Shown in pieces: positions 18,690 through 26,882 of a DNA stretch of 52,795 bases (position 1 is the first letter of the stretch; each line of letters starts with the position of its first letter). This DNA comes from an uncultured Clostridia bacterium (GTDB lineage: Bacteria; Bacillota_I; Bacilli_A; RF39; UBA660): positions 1 to 52,795 of the forward strand of contig CAMBUO010000008.1 in the NCBI GenBank assembly GCA_945871105.1, written 5' to 3'. Below the pieces are notes generated by a model. That model did no database searches. It was not told where the DNA came from and saw only the letters and a program-made list of their open reading frames with translations. Position numbers and translations under genes: made by a program.

Positions 18690-19988
18690 ATGAAATATTA
18701 TTTAATAGGTATTAAAGGATCAGGAATGAGTGCTTTAGCTTCTTTACTACATGATTTAGGAAATACGGTAGTTGGTTATGATGATAGCTTAGAAGAAAAG
18801 TTTACTATGCAAGGATTAAATAAAAGAGGAATCAAAGTTTACCATGATGATAGTTTTATTCCTGATGATGATTTTTTAGTTTGTTATTCCAATGCTGTTT
18901 CTAAGAGTCATAAAGAAATTAAAAGAATGCAAGAATATAATTTAGAAATGATTAGATATCAAGATTTAATTGGTAGTTTAACCAAGAAATACGATACTAT
19001 TTCCGTTAGTGGAACTCATGGTAAAACTACAACTACTTTAATGATTTCTAGTATCTTAGATGAATATTTAGGAGTTAATTACTTTGTCGGTGATGGAAGA
19101 GGTCATGGCAATAAAGAAAATAAATTATTTATTTTAGAATCATGTGAATATAATAAGCACTTTTTAAGTTATTATCCGAAAACTTTAATTATTACAAATA
19201 TTGATTTAGAACATACTGAGTGTTATAAAGATATAAATGATATTATTGATAACTTTAATATTTTAGCAAATCGGAGTGATAATTTAATTCTTTGTGGTGA
19301 TGATGATAATATTTTAAAAATAAAAACCAATAATTTAAAATATTATTATGGCTTTCATGATAACAATGATTTAATAGCTAAAAACTTAGAATTAACCAGT
19401 ACTTATTCAAAATTTGATGTTTATTATAAAAATGAATATTTTGATACATATAAGTTACAAGTATTTGGTAAACATATGATTTTAGATGCTTTGGCTTGTA
19501 TTATGACTTGTATTTTATATCAAGTTCCTAAAGAATTAATTAAAGAAAAATTAGAAATATTTCAAGGTGCAACAAGAAGATTTAATGAAACTAAGATCAA
19601 GAATACTATTATAATTGATGATTATGCCCATCATCCAACCGAAATAAAAACTGTTCTTGATAGTGCTAAACAAAAATATCCAAATAAAAAGATAATTGCT
19701 GTTTTTTTACCTAATACTTATTCCAGAACCAAAGATTTCTTAAATGATTTTATAAAAGTTCTAAATGAATTTGATTATAGTTTTGTTATGGATATTAAAT
19801 GTGATCGAGAAGATCCTAAAGATTATCCAGGTATATCAAGTGATTCAATTATAAATAAATTAAATCATGGAAACAAGCTAAGCAAAGAAACTATTAATTT
19901 ACTAAATAAGTACCAAAATGAAGTAATTTGTTTCATGAGCTGTGCTAATATTACACCAATAATCGAAGAATTTAAAAAACAATTATAA
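18690..19988 (+). CDS. murC: UDP-N-acetylmuramate--L-alanine ligase
   Basis: A 432-aa Mur ligase adding L-alanine to UDP-MurNAc. The N-terminus GIKGSGMSALASLL is the MurC-type nucleotide fold; the ATP loop SGTHGKTTTT is at about 107-116; further motifs are ESCEYNKHFLSYYP, ITNIDLEHTECY and IIDDYAHHPTEI, the last typical of MurC. I start at ATG 18690, 8 nt after GGAG; the ATG at 18660 has no site. The DIKCDRED segment differs from the usual AREDP but lies at the same place. Gene runs divergently from the radical SAM gene. Confidence 0.95.
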   Translation: MKYYLIGIKGSGMSALASLLHDLGNTVVGYDDSLEEKFTMQGLNKRGIKVYHDDSFIPDDDFLVCYSNAVSKSHKEIKRMQEYNLEMIRYQDLIGSLTKKYDTISVSGTHGKTTTTLMISSILDEYLGVNYFVGDGRGHGNKENKLFILESCEYNKHFLSYYPKTLIITNIDLEHTECYKDINDIIDNFNILANRSDNLILCGDDDNILKIKTNNLKYYYGFHDNNDLIAKNLELTSTYSKFDVYYKNEYFDTYKLQVFGKHMILDALACIMTCILYQVPKELIKEKLEIFQGATRRFNETKIKNTIIIDDYAHHPTEIKTVLDSAKQKYPNKKIIAVFLPNTYSRTKDFLNDFIKVLNEFDYSFVMDIKCDREDPKDYPGISSDSIINKLNHGNKLSKETINLLNKYQNEVICFMSCANITPIIEEFKKQL

Positions 19989-20035
19989 TAAAATAAACGA
20001 AAAAAAATATTAACATATAATACCATGGTGATTAT

Positions 20036-20485
20036 ATGAAAATAGAAGTAACGGATGAAAAAACAATTTTATACTTAGAAAATTATTATTTTAAAACCAA
20101 AGATAAAGAAAACTTAACAAAAGAAATAAAAGATATATTTATAAAATTAATAAAATATTATAAATTTAATTTTAGTGGTATCTATGAAGTAAATATCTTT
20201 GAAAATAATAAATATGGAACAATTCTCGAAATAATTAAAAAAGATGAATTACTATTTTCAAGAGATTTAATTGATATTAAAGTAAAAATAAAAAAATATA
20301 GTCATCTTTATTTAAAAACCAAAGATTACTTTGTATTTAAAGATTATAAAGATATTTATTATCAAGATAATAATTATTATATAGATATAAAAAGTATCGA
20401 TAATTATTTAAAAGTAATAGAATCTTGTGAACTAATATATAATCAAAAAGATAATTATTTAACTAAGATGTTATTAATTAAATAA
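20036..20485 (+). CDS. Hypothetical protein
   Basis: A 149-aa protein rich in Lys, Tyr, Asp and Ile with no membrane segment and no motif I recognise. GGTGATT precedes the ATG. It follows murC by 47 nt and overlaps the convergent hydrolase by 8 nt. Alternating charged and aromatic residues (YLENYYFKTKDKENLTKEI) suggest a small alpha-beta protein. Confidence 0.6.
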   Translation: MKIEVTDEKTILYLENYYFKTKDKENLTKEIKDIFIKLIKYYKFNFSGIYEVNIFENNKYGTILEIIKKDELLFSRDLIDIKVKIKKYSHLYLKTKDYFVFKDYKDIYYQDNNYYIDIKSIDNYLKVIESCELIYNQKDNYLTKMLLIK

Positions 20486-21245
20486 TATCTTTTTTTAAAT
20501 ATTCAAATATTATTCGAGAAACTAAATATTTCTTTTCTAAATAAGGAAAATGATAAGTATTATCTATTTTAATTAAAACCGAGTTTTTAATTAATTTATT
20601 AATTTTAATTCCATCTTTATAAGGAGTTATATTATCATATTCACCCCAGATAATAAGAGTTTCTAATTTAATTTTGGAAAATTCTTTGGTTAAATCAACT
20701 TTAACAATATTTTGAAAAGTCTCTTGCATATTTTTAGCTAATTCTTTATAGTCAGATGAAGCAAACCTAGAAAATAAGTAATTTAAATATTTATGTTTAT
20801 AAGGTTTAGGAATAATTAATTTGCATAATTTTAATAATTTATATAATTTAGTTTTGAAAAATAATTTAAGATTAAATTTTGGTTTTATACCAGCTATATC
20901 AATTAATAATAGTTTTTTTATTTTTAAATCATAGTTATTAAGTAAACTAATAATTCTTCCTCCAAAGGAATGACCAATTAAAATAGGATTAGTTATATTT
21001 AAAGAGTTAATAAATTCATAAATTAAATCAGCATAGTCATAAATAGTTAAAGATTTATTAGGTAGTGTTGAATTACCAAAACCAGGATAATCAAGAATAT
21101 AAATAGTAAAATAATCTTTTAAGTAGTTAATTAAATAATCAAAGGTTTTTCTAGTATTACCCCAACCAGGTAATATAACAATAGTTTGTTCTTTGGTACC
21201 ATATTTTTCATAATAGAGATTAATATTATTGATATTTAAATACAT
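20478..21245 (-). CDS. Alpha/beta hydrolase
   Basis: A 255-aa hydrolase-fold protein. The nucleophile elbow GHSFGG places Ser93, with the oxyanion-hole VILPGWGN near 22-30, LDYPGFGNS near 51-59, the acid in IWGEYDNITP (near 216) and the histidine in YHFPYLEK (near 239). The triad looks complete, so it is probably an active esterase or related enzyme, substrate unknown. The start at ATG 21245 follows GGTGAT directly; longer in-frame sequence upstream has no site. Confidence 0.85.
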   Translation of the reverse strand: MYLNINNINLYYEKYGTKEQTIVILPGWGNTRKTFDYLINYLKDYFTIYILDYPGFGNSTLPNKSLTIYDYADLIYEFINSLNITNPILIGHSFGGRIISLLNNYDLKIKKLLLIDIAGIKPKFNLKLFFKTKLYKLLKLCKLIIPKPYKHKYLNYLFSRFASSDYKELAKNMQETFQNIVKVDLTKEFSKIKLETLIIWGEYDNITPYKDGIKINKLIKNSVLIKIDNTYHFPYLEKKYLVSRIIFEYLKKDII

Positions 21246-21338
21246 ATAATCACCACTATAGTATATGATTAATAAAATAAAAGGTATTTTCAATTATAAA
21301 TAAGTATGATAGAATGAAATAGTAGAAGGATAGGTAGT

Positions 21339-21863
21339 ATGCGTAAAGATAAAAAGGACTGGTTAAAAGATAATTTTAGTTATTTAGTTTTAATATTTTT
21401 ATTTGGATCATTAGTAGGATTTATATATGAAGAATTATTTTATTTAATTGTTGATAAGAAAATAGTTTATCAAGGTTTTTTATATGGACCTTATTTACCT
21501 ATATATGGATGGGGATGTTTAGGACTATTAAGTTTAAAAAAAGTAAAGAAGCATCCTAGTTTAGTGTTTTTATTAGCTATTTTAATAACCGGTATTTTAG
21601 AATATATATCAGGTTTTATGTTACTTAAAATATTTAATCGTACTTGGTGGGATTATACAGGATTATTTTTAAATATTGATGGTTTTGTTTGTTTAAGATC
21701 GGTTATTACTTTTGGTATAGGAGCTTTATTATTAATTTATATCTTTGAACCTCTTATTATTAAGTTTTGGAAAAAGAAACCAAAGTTAGTTAGAGTTATA
21801 GTTATTTCATTTTTAATTATTTTTATAATTGATAATATTTTAACTTTTTTATTTCGTTATTAA
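21339..21863 (+). CDS. CmpB-type (putative ABC-transporter type IV) membrane protein
   Basis: A 174-aa protein with five likely membrane helices. The pattern GFIYEELFY, GFLYGPYLPIYGWGCLG, LEYISGF, TWWDYT, NIDGFVCLRS matches the PF06541-type family of Firmicutes membrane proteins (labelled CmpB or ABC-transporter type IV). Despite the label there is no ATPase partner here and transport is unproven. It has AGGT upstream and stands alone between divergent and downstream promoters. Confidence 0.75.
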   Translation: MRKDKKDWLKDNFSYLVLIFLFGSLVGFIYEELFYLIVDKKIVYQGFLYGPYLPIYGWGCLGLLSLKKVKKHPSLVFLLAILITGILEYISGFMLLKIFNRTWWDYTGLFLNIDGFVCLRSVITFGIGALLLIYIFEPLIIKFWKKKPKLVRVIVISFLIIFIIDNILTFLFRY

Positions 21864-21864
21864 A

Positions 21865-21893
21865 TTGACAAAAGGTAAAAAATATAATATAGT
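21865..21893 (+). promoter_or_regulatory. Promoter of the TtcA-like gene
   Basis: Consensus TTGACA (21865-21870), 17 nt, TATAGT (21888-21893), 22 nt before the start codon. Confidence 0.75.
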
Positions 21894-21914
21894 TTAGAAC
21901 TTGAAAGGGATTTT

Positions 21915-22724
21915 ATGAAAAACGAAGATATAATTAAAAGTATAACGAAAAAATATAAAAAAGAAATTTGGTCAAGATTTAATAAGGCAATTAAAGAATT
22001 TAAATTAATTGAAGAAAATGATAAAATTATGGTTTGTATTAGTGGTGGAAAAGATTCGATGTTACTTGCTAAGTGTTTTGAAGAATTAAAACGTCATAGT
22101 TATTATCATTTTGATTTAGAATATGTTGTGATGAATCCGGGTTATAAACAAGAAAATCTGGCTTTATTAAAAAGTAATTTAGAAAAACTTAATATTGAAG
22201 CTACTATTTTTGATAGTGATATCTTTGCTGTTTGTGATAAAATTTCAAAAGAAAATCCCTGTTATTTATGTGCTAGGATGAGAAGAGGTTGGTTATATAG
22301 TAAAGCAAAAGAGTTAGGATGTAATAAAATAGCTTTAGGTCATCATTTTGATGATGTTATTGAAACAATTATGTTAAATATTTTATATGCTGGGGAATAT
22401 AAAACGATGATGCCTAAATTAAAAAGTACTAATTTTGAAGGATTAGAGTTAATTAGACCATTTTATTATGTTCATGAAAGTGATATTAAAGATTGGGTTA
22501 AATATTTAGATTTAAAATTTTTAAATTGTGCTTGTTCAGTTACTGATGGAAGTGTTGAAAGTAAACGAAAAGAAGTAAAAGAGTTAATAAAAACTTTAAA
22601 AAAAGTTAATCCTAATGTTGACATTCATATTTTAAGAAGTAGTTTTAATGTTAATTTAGATAGTATTATTGGCTATAAAGATAATGGGGAAGAATATTCT
22701 TTCTTAGATGATTATGGCAAATAA
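21915..22724 (+). CDS. PP-loop ATPase, TtcA-like tRNA thiolase
   Basis: A 269-aa adenylating enzyme. SGGKDS (about 43-48) is the PP-loop; CYLC (Cys116 and Cys119) and a later CAC near 207-209 are the cysteines that in TtcA hold a 4Fe-4S cluster for 2-thiolation of C32 in tRNA. GHHFDDVIETIMLNILYAGE is a TtcA-type block. Firmicutes relatives are annotated as TtcA-like, so the exact tRNA position modified is not certain. Preceded by its own promoter. Confidence 0.87.
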   Translation: MKNEDIIKSITKKYKKEIWSRFNKAIKEFKLIEENDKIMVCISGGKDSMLLAKCFEELKRHSYYHFDLEYVVMNPGYKQENLALLKSNLEKLNIEATIFDSDIFAVCDKISKENPCYLCARMRRGWLYSKAKELGCNKIALGHHFDDVIETIMLNILYAGEYKTMMPKLKSTNFEGLELIRPFYYVHESDIKDWVKYLDLKFLNCACSVTDGSVESKRKEVKELIKTLKKVNPNVDIHILRSSFNVNLDSIIGYKDNGEEYSFLDDYGK

Positions 22725-22746
22725 GTGTCAATTAAGTCAAATTGGC

Positions 22747-22775
22747 TTGATTAATTAATAGATATTTGCTAAAAT
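22747..22775 (+). promoter_or_regulatory. Promoter of the S1-domain gene
   Basis: TTGATT (22747-22752), 17 nt, TAAAAT (22770-22775) with TGC ahead as an extended -10. Confidence 0.65.
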
Positions 22776-22801
22776 AGTTATGTTTTATCGGTGAGGTTCC
22801 T

Positions 22802-23152
22802 ATGAGTAAATATTTCAAAAATGAAGTAGTTGAAGGGTGTGTAACAGGAATTGAAAAGTATGGAATTTTTGTAACCCTTGATGAATATTATAGTGGTCTT
22901 ATACATATATCTGAAATATCGGATAACTTTGTTCGTGATATTAATAAATTTGTTAATATTGGGGAAACTATTAAAGTTAAAGTTTTAGATACTGATGATG
23001 AAACATTTCATGTTAAATTAAGTATTAAAAATCTTGATTATCGTTTAAATAAGAAAAGAGAAACATATATTCAAGAGACAGAACATGGTTTTAATACTTT
23101 AAAAAAAGAGTTGCCTATTTGGATTGAAGATAAAAAAAGCAAAAAAAACTAA
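22802..23152 (+). CDS. S1 RNA-binding domain protein, CvfD/YugI-like
   Basis: A 116-aa protein with one S1 domain in the first 75 residues: VEGCVTGIEKYGIFVTLD, GLIHISEIS, VNIGETIKVKVLD, KLSIKNL. Its basic C-terminal tail fits CvfD/YugI (general stress protein 13), small ribosome- or RNA-associated regulators in Bacilli. Ribosome site GTGAGG. It lies just before the tRNA cluster, which has its own promoter. Confidence 0.82.
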   Translation: MSKYFKNEVVEGCVTGIEKYGIFVTLDEYYSGLIHISEISDNFVRDINKFVNIGETIKVKVLDTDDETFHVKLSIKNLDYRLNKKRETYIQETEHGFNTLKKELPIWIEDKKSKKN

Positions 23153-23171
23153 AAAACATTGTATTTTTTTA

Positions 23172-23200
23172 TTGACAACCTCAAAAGAAAATGTTATAGT
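23172..23200 (+). promoter_or_regulatory. Promoter of the 12-gene tRNA cluster
   Basis: TTGACA (23172-23177), exactly 17 nt, TATAGT (23195-23200): the strongest promoter-like sequence in the window, 22 nt before the first tRNA. Confidence 0.85.
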
Positions 23201-23222
23201 TATTGATGTCTTATCGAGAAAC

Positions 23223-23299
23223 GGGTGATTAGCTCAGTTGGTTAGAGCATCTGCCTTACAAGCAGGGGGTCATAGGTTCGAGTCCTATATCGCCCACCA
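23223..23299 (+). tRNA. tRNA-Val (anticodon TAC)
   Basis: Acceptor GGGTGAT/ATCGCCC, anticodon loop CTTACAA, TTCGAGTC T-loop, encoded CCA. First gene of the cluster. Confidence 0.96.
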
Positions 23300-23306
23300 T
23301 TATTAT

Positions 23307-23382
23307 GCCGAAATAGCTCAATTGGTAGAGCAATTGATTTGTAATCAATAGGTTACGGGTTCGATTCCTGTTTTCGGCACCA
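23307..23382 (+). tRNA. tRNA-Thr (anticodon TGT)
   Basis: Acceptor GCCGAAA with TTTCGGC, anticodon loop TTTGTAA, encoded CCA. Separated from tRNA-Val by 7 nt. Confidence 0.96.
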
Positions 23383-23385
23383 GTT

Positions 23386-23698
23386 GGAGAGATAGCGAAG
23401 TGGCTAAACGCGACAGACTGTAAGGTATTGAAGATAAATATCTTCTAAAAACTTGCACCTCAAAGTAGAAATATTTTGAGTGGACATCGCTAATTCGGGG
23501 AACCCTTCCAGGTTATGCTGATGGCAATCCCGAGCTAGATAGTAATATCGAGTGTAGAGACTTTATACGATGTACCTATGGGAAACTATGGTAAAGAGAA
23601 AGTCCAGACTACAAACAAACTTGTTTGGTAACGAAAGTTATAGTAGTATGAAATCTGTTCCTTCGGGTTCGATGGTTCGAATCCATCTCTCTCCACCA
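23386..23698 (+). tRNA. tRNA-Tyr (anticodon GTA), interrupted by a group I intron
   Basis: Exon 1 (23386-23421) carries acceptor GGAGAGA, the D-arm and the anticodon arm as far as GACTGT. Exon 2 (23651-23698) begins AAATCTGTT and contains the long variable arm (CCTTCGGG), TTCGAAT T-loop, TCTCTCC and CCA. Joined, the anticodon region is GACTGTAAATCTG, a standard tRNA-Tyr. The break lies between U35 and A36 of the GUA anticodon, so the tRNA is non-functional unless spliced. No second tRNA-Tyr is visible in the window. Confidence 0.95.
23422..23650 (+). ncRNA. Group I self-splicing intron in tRNA-Tyr
   Basis: A 229-nt insertion with group I core elements in order: a P2-like hairpin GAAGAT/ATCTTC, the P element AATTCGGGGAACCC (about 23491), a J/P6 region with GGCAATCCCGAGC, the R element GTGTAGAGACTTTATACG (about 23553) and the S element AAAGAGAAAGTCC (about 23593). 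These closely recall the small IC3 introns of bacterial tRNA genes such as Azoarcus tRNA-Ile. The exon before it ends in U and the intron ends in G, as the class requires. No ORF or homing endonuclease fits inside. The P1 guide pairing is not obvious to me by eye. Confidence 0.92.
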
Positions 23699-23704
23699 CG
23701 TTAT

Positions 23705-23779
23705 TGCCTCGTAGCCAAGTGGTAAGGCACGAGACTTTGACTCTCGCATGCGCTAGTTCGAATCTAGCCGAGGCAACCA
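23705..23779 (+). tRNA. tRNA-Gln (anticodon TTG)
   Basis: Acceptor TGCCTCG/CGAGGCA, anticodon loop CTTTGAC, encoded CCA. Confidence 0.95.
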
Positions 23780-23788
23780 ATCATTTAT

Positions 23789-23864
23789 GTCCCGTTAGCT
23801 CAGTAGGTAGAGCATTTGACTTTTAATCAAAGGGTCGTGAGTTCGAATCTCGCACGGGACACCA
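23789..23864 (+). tRNA. tRNA-Lys (anticodon TTT)
   Basis: Acceptor GTCCCGT/ACGGGAC, anticodon loop CTTTTAA, encoded CCA. Confidence 0.96.
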
Positions 23865-23873
23865 TTTATATGT

Positions 23874-23962
23874 GCCTGAGTGGCGGAATAGGTAGACGCA
23901 CAGGACTTAAAATCCTGCGAGCATCAAAACTCGTGTCGGTTCAAGTCCGACCTTAGGCACCA
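23874..23962 (+). tRNA. tRNA-Leu (anticodon TAA)
   Basis: Class II tRNA with long variable arm; acceptor GCCTGAG/CTTAGGC, anticodon loop CTTAAAA, encoded CCA. This is the isoacceptor that carries a group I intron in cyanobacteria; here it is uninterrupted. Confidence 0.95.
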
Positions 23963-23969
23963 TTTTTTT

Positions 23970-24062
23970 GGAGGAATACCCAAGTCCGGTTGAAGGGATC
24001 GGTCTTGAAAACCGAGAGGTCGTGCAAGCGGCGCAGGGGTTCGAATCCCTTTTCCTCCGCCA
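23970..24062 (+). tRNA. tRNA-Ser (anticodon TGA)
   Basis: Class II tRNA with long variable arm; acceptor GGAGGAA/TTCCTCC, anticodon loop CTTGAAA, discriminator G, encoded CCA. Confidence 0.95.
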
Positions 24063-24073
24063 ATATTTTTTAT

Positions 24074-24150
<77 letters not shown>

Positions 24151-24154
24151 AAAT

Positions 24155-24230
24155 GGTCTCGTAGTGCAGTGGTTACCACGTCTGCCTGTCACGCAGAAGA
24201 TCGCGGGTCCGATCCCCGTCGAGACCGCCA
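24155..24230 (+). tRNA. tRNA-Asp (anticodon GTC)
   Basis: Acceptor GGTCTCG/CGAGACC, anticodon loop CTGTCAC, discriminator G, encoded CCA. Confidence 0.96.
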
Positions 24231-24239
24231 TTTTTATTT

Positions 24240-24315
24240 GGCTCTGTAGCTCAGTCGGTAGAGCAAGGGACTGAAAATCCCTGTGTCGGTGGTTCGATTC
24301 CACTCGGAGCCACCA
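24240..24315 (+). tRNA. tRNA-Phe (anticodon GAA)
   Basis: Acceptor GGCTCTG/CGGAGCC with one G-U pair, anticodon loop CTGAAAA, encoded CCA. Confidence 0.96.
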
Positions 24316-24328
24316 TTTGTTATTGTTT

Positions 24329-24405
24329 GCGCTCATAGCTCAATTGGATAGAGCGTTTGGCTACGGACCAAAAGGTTATGGGTTCGACTCCTATTGGGCG
24401 CACCA
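24329..24405 (+). tRNA. tRNA-Arg (anticodon ACG)
   Basis: Acceptor GCGCTCA/TGGGCGC with a wobble pair, anticodon loop CTACGGA; A34 would be edited to inosine by TadA. CCA is encoded. Confidence 0.95.
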
Positions 24406-24415
24406 TTTTATAGTT

Positions 24416-24492
24416 CGGGAAGTGGCTCAATTTGGTAGAGCACTTGGTTTGGGACCAAGGGGTTGCAGGTTCAAATCCTGTCTTCCCGACCA
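24416..24492 (+). tRNA. tRNA-Pro (anticodon TGG)
   Basis: Acceptor CGGGAAG/CTTCCCG, anticodon loop TTTGGGA, encoded CCA. Last gene of the cluster. Confidence 0.96.
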
Positions 24493-24502
24493 TTTATGTA
24501 AT

Positions 24503-24528
24503 TACTCTTGTTTTTCAAGAGTTTTTTT
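24503..24528 (+). terminator. Terminator of the tRNA cluster
   Basis: ACTCTTG pairs with CAAGAGT across a T-rich loop, followed by seven T. Confidence 0.9.
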
Positions 24529-24617
24529 AATGTTTTAATACTAATATTGAATAATAGTAAAATGACTATTTTTTTTTCTAAATATTTTGTATAATATTTC
24601 TGTTAGGAAGTGATAAT

Positions 24618-25952
24618 GTGGAAAAAGATGCTTTAGAACTTTGTCCTTTAGATGGGCGTTATAAAGATATACAAGAATTACTAGCTCCTTATTTTTCGGA
24701 ATATGCTTATTTTAAAAATCGAGTTTTAGTAGAAATAAACTGGTTAATTTATCTAATTGAAAAAAATATTATACCGTTTAACGATATAAATACTTTAAAA
24801 ACTATTTATGAACAATATGATATGCAAGCTTATTTAAAAATTAAAGATTGGGAAAATATCACGAAACATGATGTTAAAGCTGTTGAGTATTATATAGACG
24901 ATGTATTAAAAGAAAAAAATATGTCTGATTTAATTCCCTTTGTGCATATTGGTTTAACTAGTGAAGATATTAATAATACATCTTATGCTTTAATGATAAA
25001 AGATTTTTTAAATAATACTTATTTTCCTTATATCAAGGATTTTCTTACTTATTTAAAAAAAATTAGCACTAAATATAAAAACATTCCTATGCTTGCTCAT
25101 ACTCATGGTCAACCTGCAACACCTACTACTATTGGTAAAGAATTTAAAATTTATGTTTATCGTCTTGAAGAAGAATTAAAAAAATTAAAACAAGTAAAAA
25201 TTAAAGCAAAATTTAATGGAGCAACTGGTAATTATAGTGCTTTTAACTTTGCTTATCCAGATATTAATTCTATTTTATTTTCCAAAGAATTTATTGAAAA
25301 AAAACTAAATCTAACTTTTAATCCTTTAACAACTCAGATTGAAAATCATGATTATATAGTTACTATTTTAGATTTTATAAGACATATAAATAATATTGTT
25401 TTAGATTTAAATCTTGATATGTGGTTATATATTAGTAAATCTTATTTTAAGTTAGAAGTAGTTAAAAATGAAGTAGGTAGTAGTACTATGCCTCATAAAG
25501 TAAATCCAATTAATTTTGAAAATAGTGAAGCTAATTTAGAAATAGCTAATGGTTTATTAGTTACTCTAAGTAATAAATTACCTAAGTCAAGAATGCAACG
25601 CGATCTATCTGATTCTTCTACTTTACGTAATCTTGGAGTGTCTTTTGGTTATTCAATTCAAGGAATGAAAGAAACTCTTAAAGGTTTAAAAAAGATAACT
25701 ATTAATAAAGAAATTTTAACTAAAGAGTTAGAAAATGAATGGGAAATCTTAGCTGAACCTATTCAAACTATCTTAAGAAAATATGGTATTCCTGATGCTT
25801 ATAATAAATTAAAAGATTTAACTAGAGGTAAAAAAGTAACTAAAGAAATAATACATGACTACATAAAAGAATTAAATATTTCAAGAGAAGATAAAGAAAG
25901 ATTATTAAATTTAACTCCTCTAAATTATATAGGATTAGCCAACAAAATATAA
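24618..25952 (+). CDS. purB: Adenylosuccinate lyase
   Basis: A 444-aa lyase of the fumarase/aspartase superfamily, acting twice in purine synthesis (SAICAR to AICAR, adenylosuccinate to AMP). The opening LCPLDGRYKDIQELL, THGQPATPTT and the flexible signature loop GSSTMPHKVNPINFENSEAN (near residue 290) identify the E. coli-like PurB type rather than the shorter B. subtilis form. It begins with GTG at 24618, with GGAAGTGA upstream. It is monocistronic with its own terminator; no purine riboswitch is visible. Confidence 0.95.
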   Translation: MEKDALELCPLDGRYKDIQELLAPYFSEYAYFKNRVLVEINWLIYLIEKNIIPFNDINTLKTIYEQYDMQAYLKIKDWENITKHDVKAVEYYIDDVLKEKNMSDLIPFVHIGLTSEDINNTSYALMIKDFLNNTYFPYIKDFLTYLKKISTKYKNIPMLAHTHGQPATPTTIGKEFKIYVYRLEEELKKLKQVKIKAKFNGATGNYSAFNFAYPDINSILFSKEFIEKKLNLTFNPLTTQIENHDYIVTILDFIRHINNIVLDLNLDMWLYISKSYFKLEVVKNEVGSSTMPHKVNPINFENSEANLEIANGLLVTLSNKLPKSRMQRDLSDSSTLRNLGVSFGYSIQGMKETLKGLKKITINKEILTKELENEWEILAEPIQTILRKYGIPDAYNKLKDLTRGKKVTKEIIHDYIKELNISREDKERLLNLTPLNYIGLANKI

Positions 25953-25954
25953 AA

Positions 25955-25997
25955 AAATAGCCTTGATTCTAAGAGAATACAAGGTTATTTTTAAATT
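25955..25997. terminator. Terminator between purB and the XRE regulator gene
   Basis: ATAGCCTTG pairs with CAAGGTTAT (G-U allowed), with A-runs on the left and T-runs on the right, so it may serve both convergent genes. Confidence 0.8.
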
Positions 25998-26446
25998 TTT
26001 ACTAACTCTTTATTTCTATCACATATTTTATCAACTGATAAATTAAAATTAAGAGCTAAATTATAAATAAAGACAGTTAAAACTAAAGTTTTCCCTTTTT
26101 CATAAGAACTAATAGTTGATTGCGAGGTATTAATAACTTTAGCTAATTCTTTTTGAGTTAATTGATATTTTTTTCTAACTAATTTTATATTTTTACCAAT
26201 AATATTCTTGTTAATTTCTTGATTATATATATTATTATTAAAATTATTTTGATTACTTAAGTTTAAAACATAATCCATGGTTACTTTAAAATATTTGCAA
26301 AAATCGTTTAAATGAATAAGAGGAATCACTTGTTCACCTGTTTCCCATCTAGCATAAGTTGATTTACTTACATGTAAAATTTTAGCAACTTCACGTTGAG
26401 AAAGTTCTTTTTTCTCACGAATTATTGCTAATCTTGAAAAATCCAT
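25991..26446 (-). CDS. XRE-family regulator with two helix-turn-helix domains
   Basis: A 151-aa protein made of two Cro/C1-type HTH domains in tandem: ELSQREVAKILHVSKSTYAR (about 15-34) with WETGEQVIP, and QLTQKELAKVINTSQSTISS (about 95-114) with YEKGKTL. A polar Asn-rich linker joins them. One chain could bind two operator half-sites. It is divergent from the small gene at 26543, which it may control together with itself. No ligand domain is present. Confidence 0.85.
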   Translation of the reverse strand: MDFSRLAIIREKKELSQREVAKILHVSKSTYARWETGEQVIPLIHLNDFCKYFKVTMDYVLNLSNQNNFNNNIYNQEINKNIIGKNIKLVRKKYQLTQKELAKVINTSQSTISSYEKGKTLVLTVFIYNLALNFNLSVDKICDRNKELVKI

Positions 26447-26542
26447 ATTTTACCACCAATATAATTTTCTCATTATATTTAAAAAAAATATAAATTTGCC
26501 CCTCAAATACGATTTTGTGATATAATGGTATTAGGTGTTATG

Positions 26543-26818
26543 ATGAAAAAGAAAAAAGATTATATAGATATTGATAATCCTATGAAAGATTTATCAGCTT
26601 TTACAAATAATCAAGAGTTTTGTATAAACTTTTTTATTAGACAATTATTATATTATAAAAAAGTTTATGATACGGTTAAAAATTATCGTCCTTTTCGTAT
26701 TTTTAAAAAGAAATATCAAGAATGGGAAGTATTAGTTAAAGAGTTAGAACAAAATATTGCTGAAACTGAAAATAAATTATTAAAATATACAAATGATTTC
26801 GATAAACAACAATTATAA
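26543..26818 (+). CDS. Hypothetical protein, possible coiled coil
   Basis: A 91-aa protein, lysine-rich at both ends, with a C-terminal heptad-like stretch (EWEVLVKELEQNIAETENKLL) suggesting a coiled coil. TATAAT at 26521-26526 is its probable -10. Two adjacent ATGs (26540, 26543) follow AGGTG; I choose 26543 for better spacing. No family recognised. Confidence 0.6.
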   Translation: MKKKKDYIDIDNPMKDLSAFTNNQEFCINFFIRQLLYYKKVYDTVKNYRPFRIFKKKYQEWEVLVKELEQNIAETENKLLKYTNDFDKQQL

Positions 26819-26882
26819 TTGTTTTAAACTTAAAATTTCTTTACTTTTTAATAATTAATGTTAAAATGTAATTGGAGGTTAT

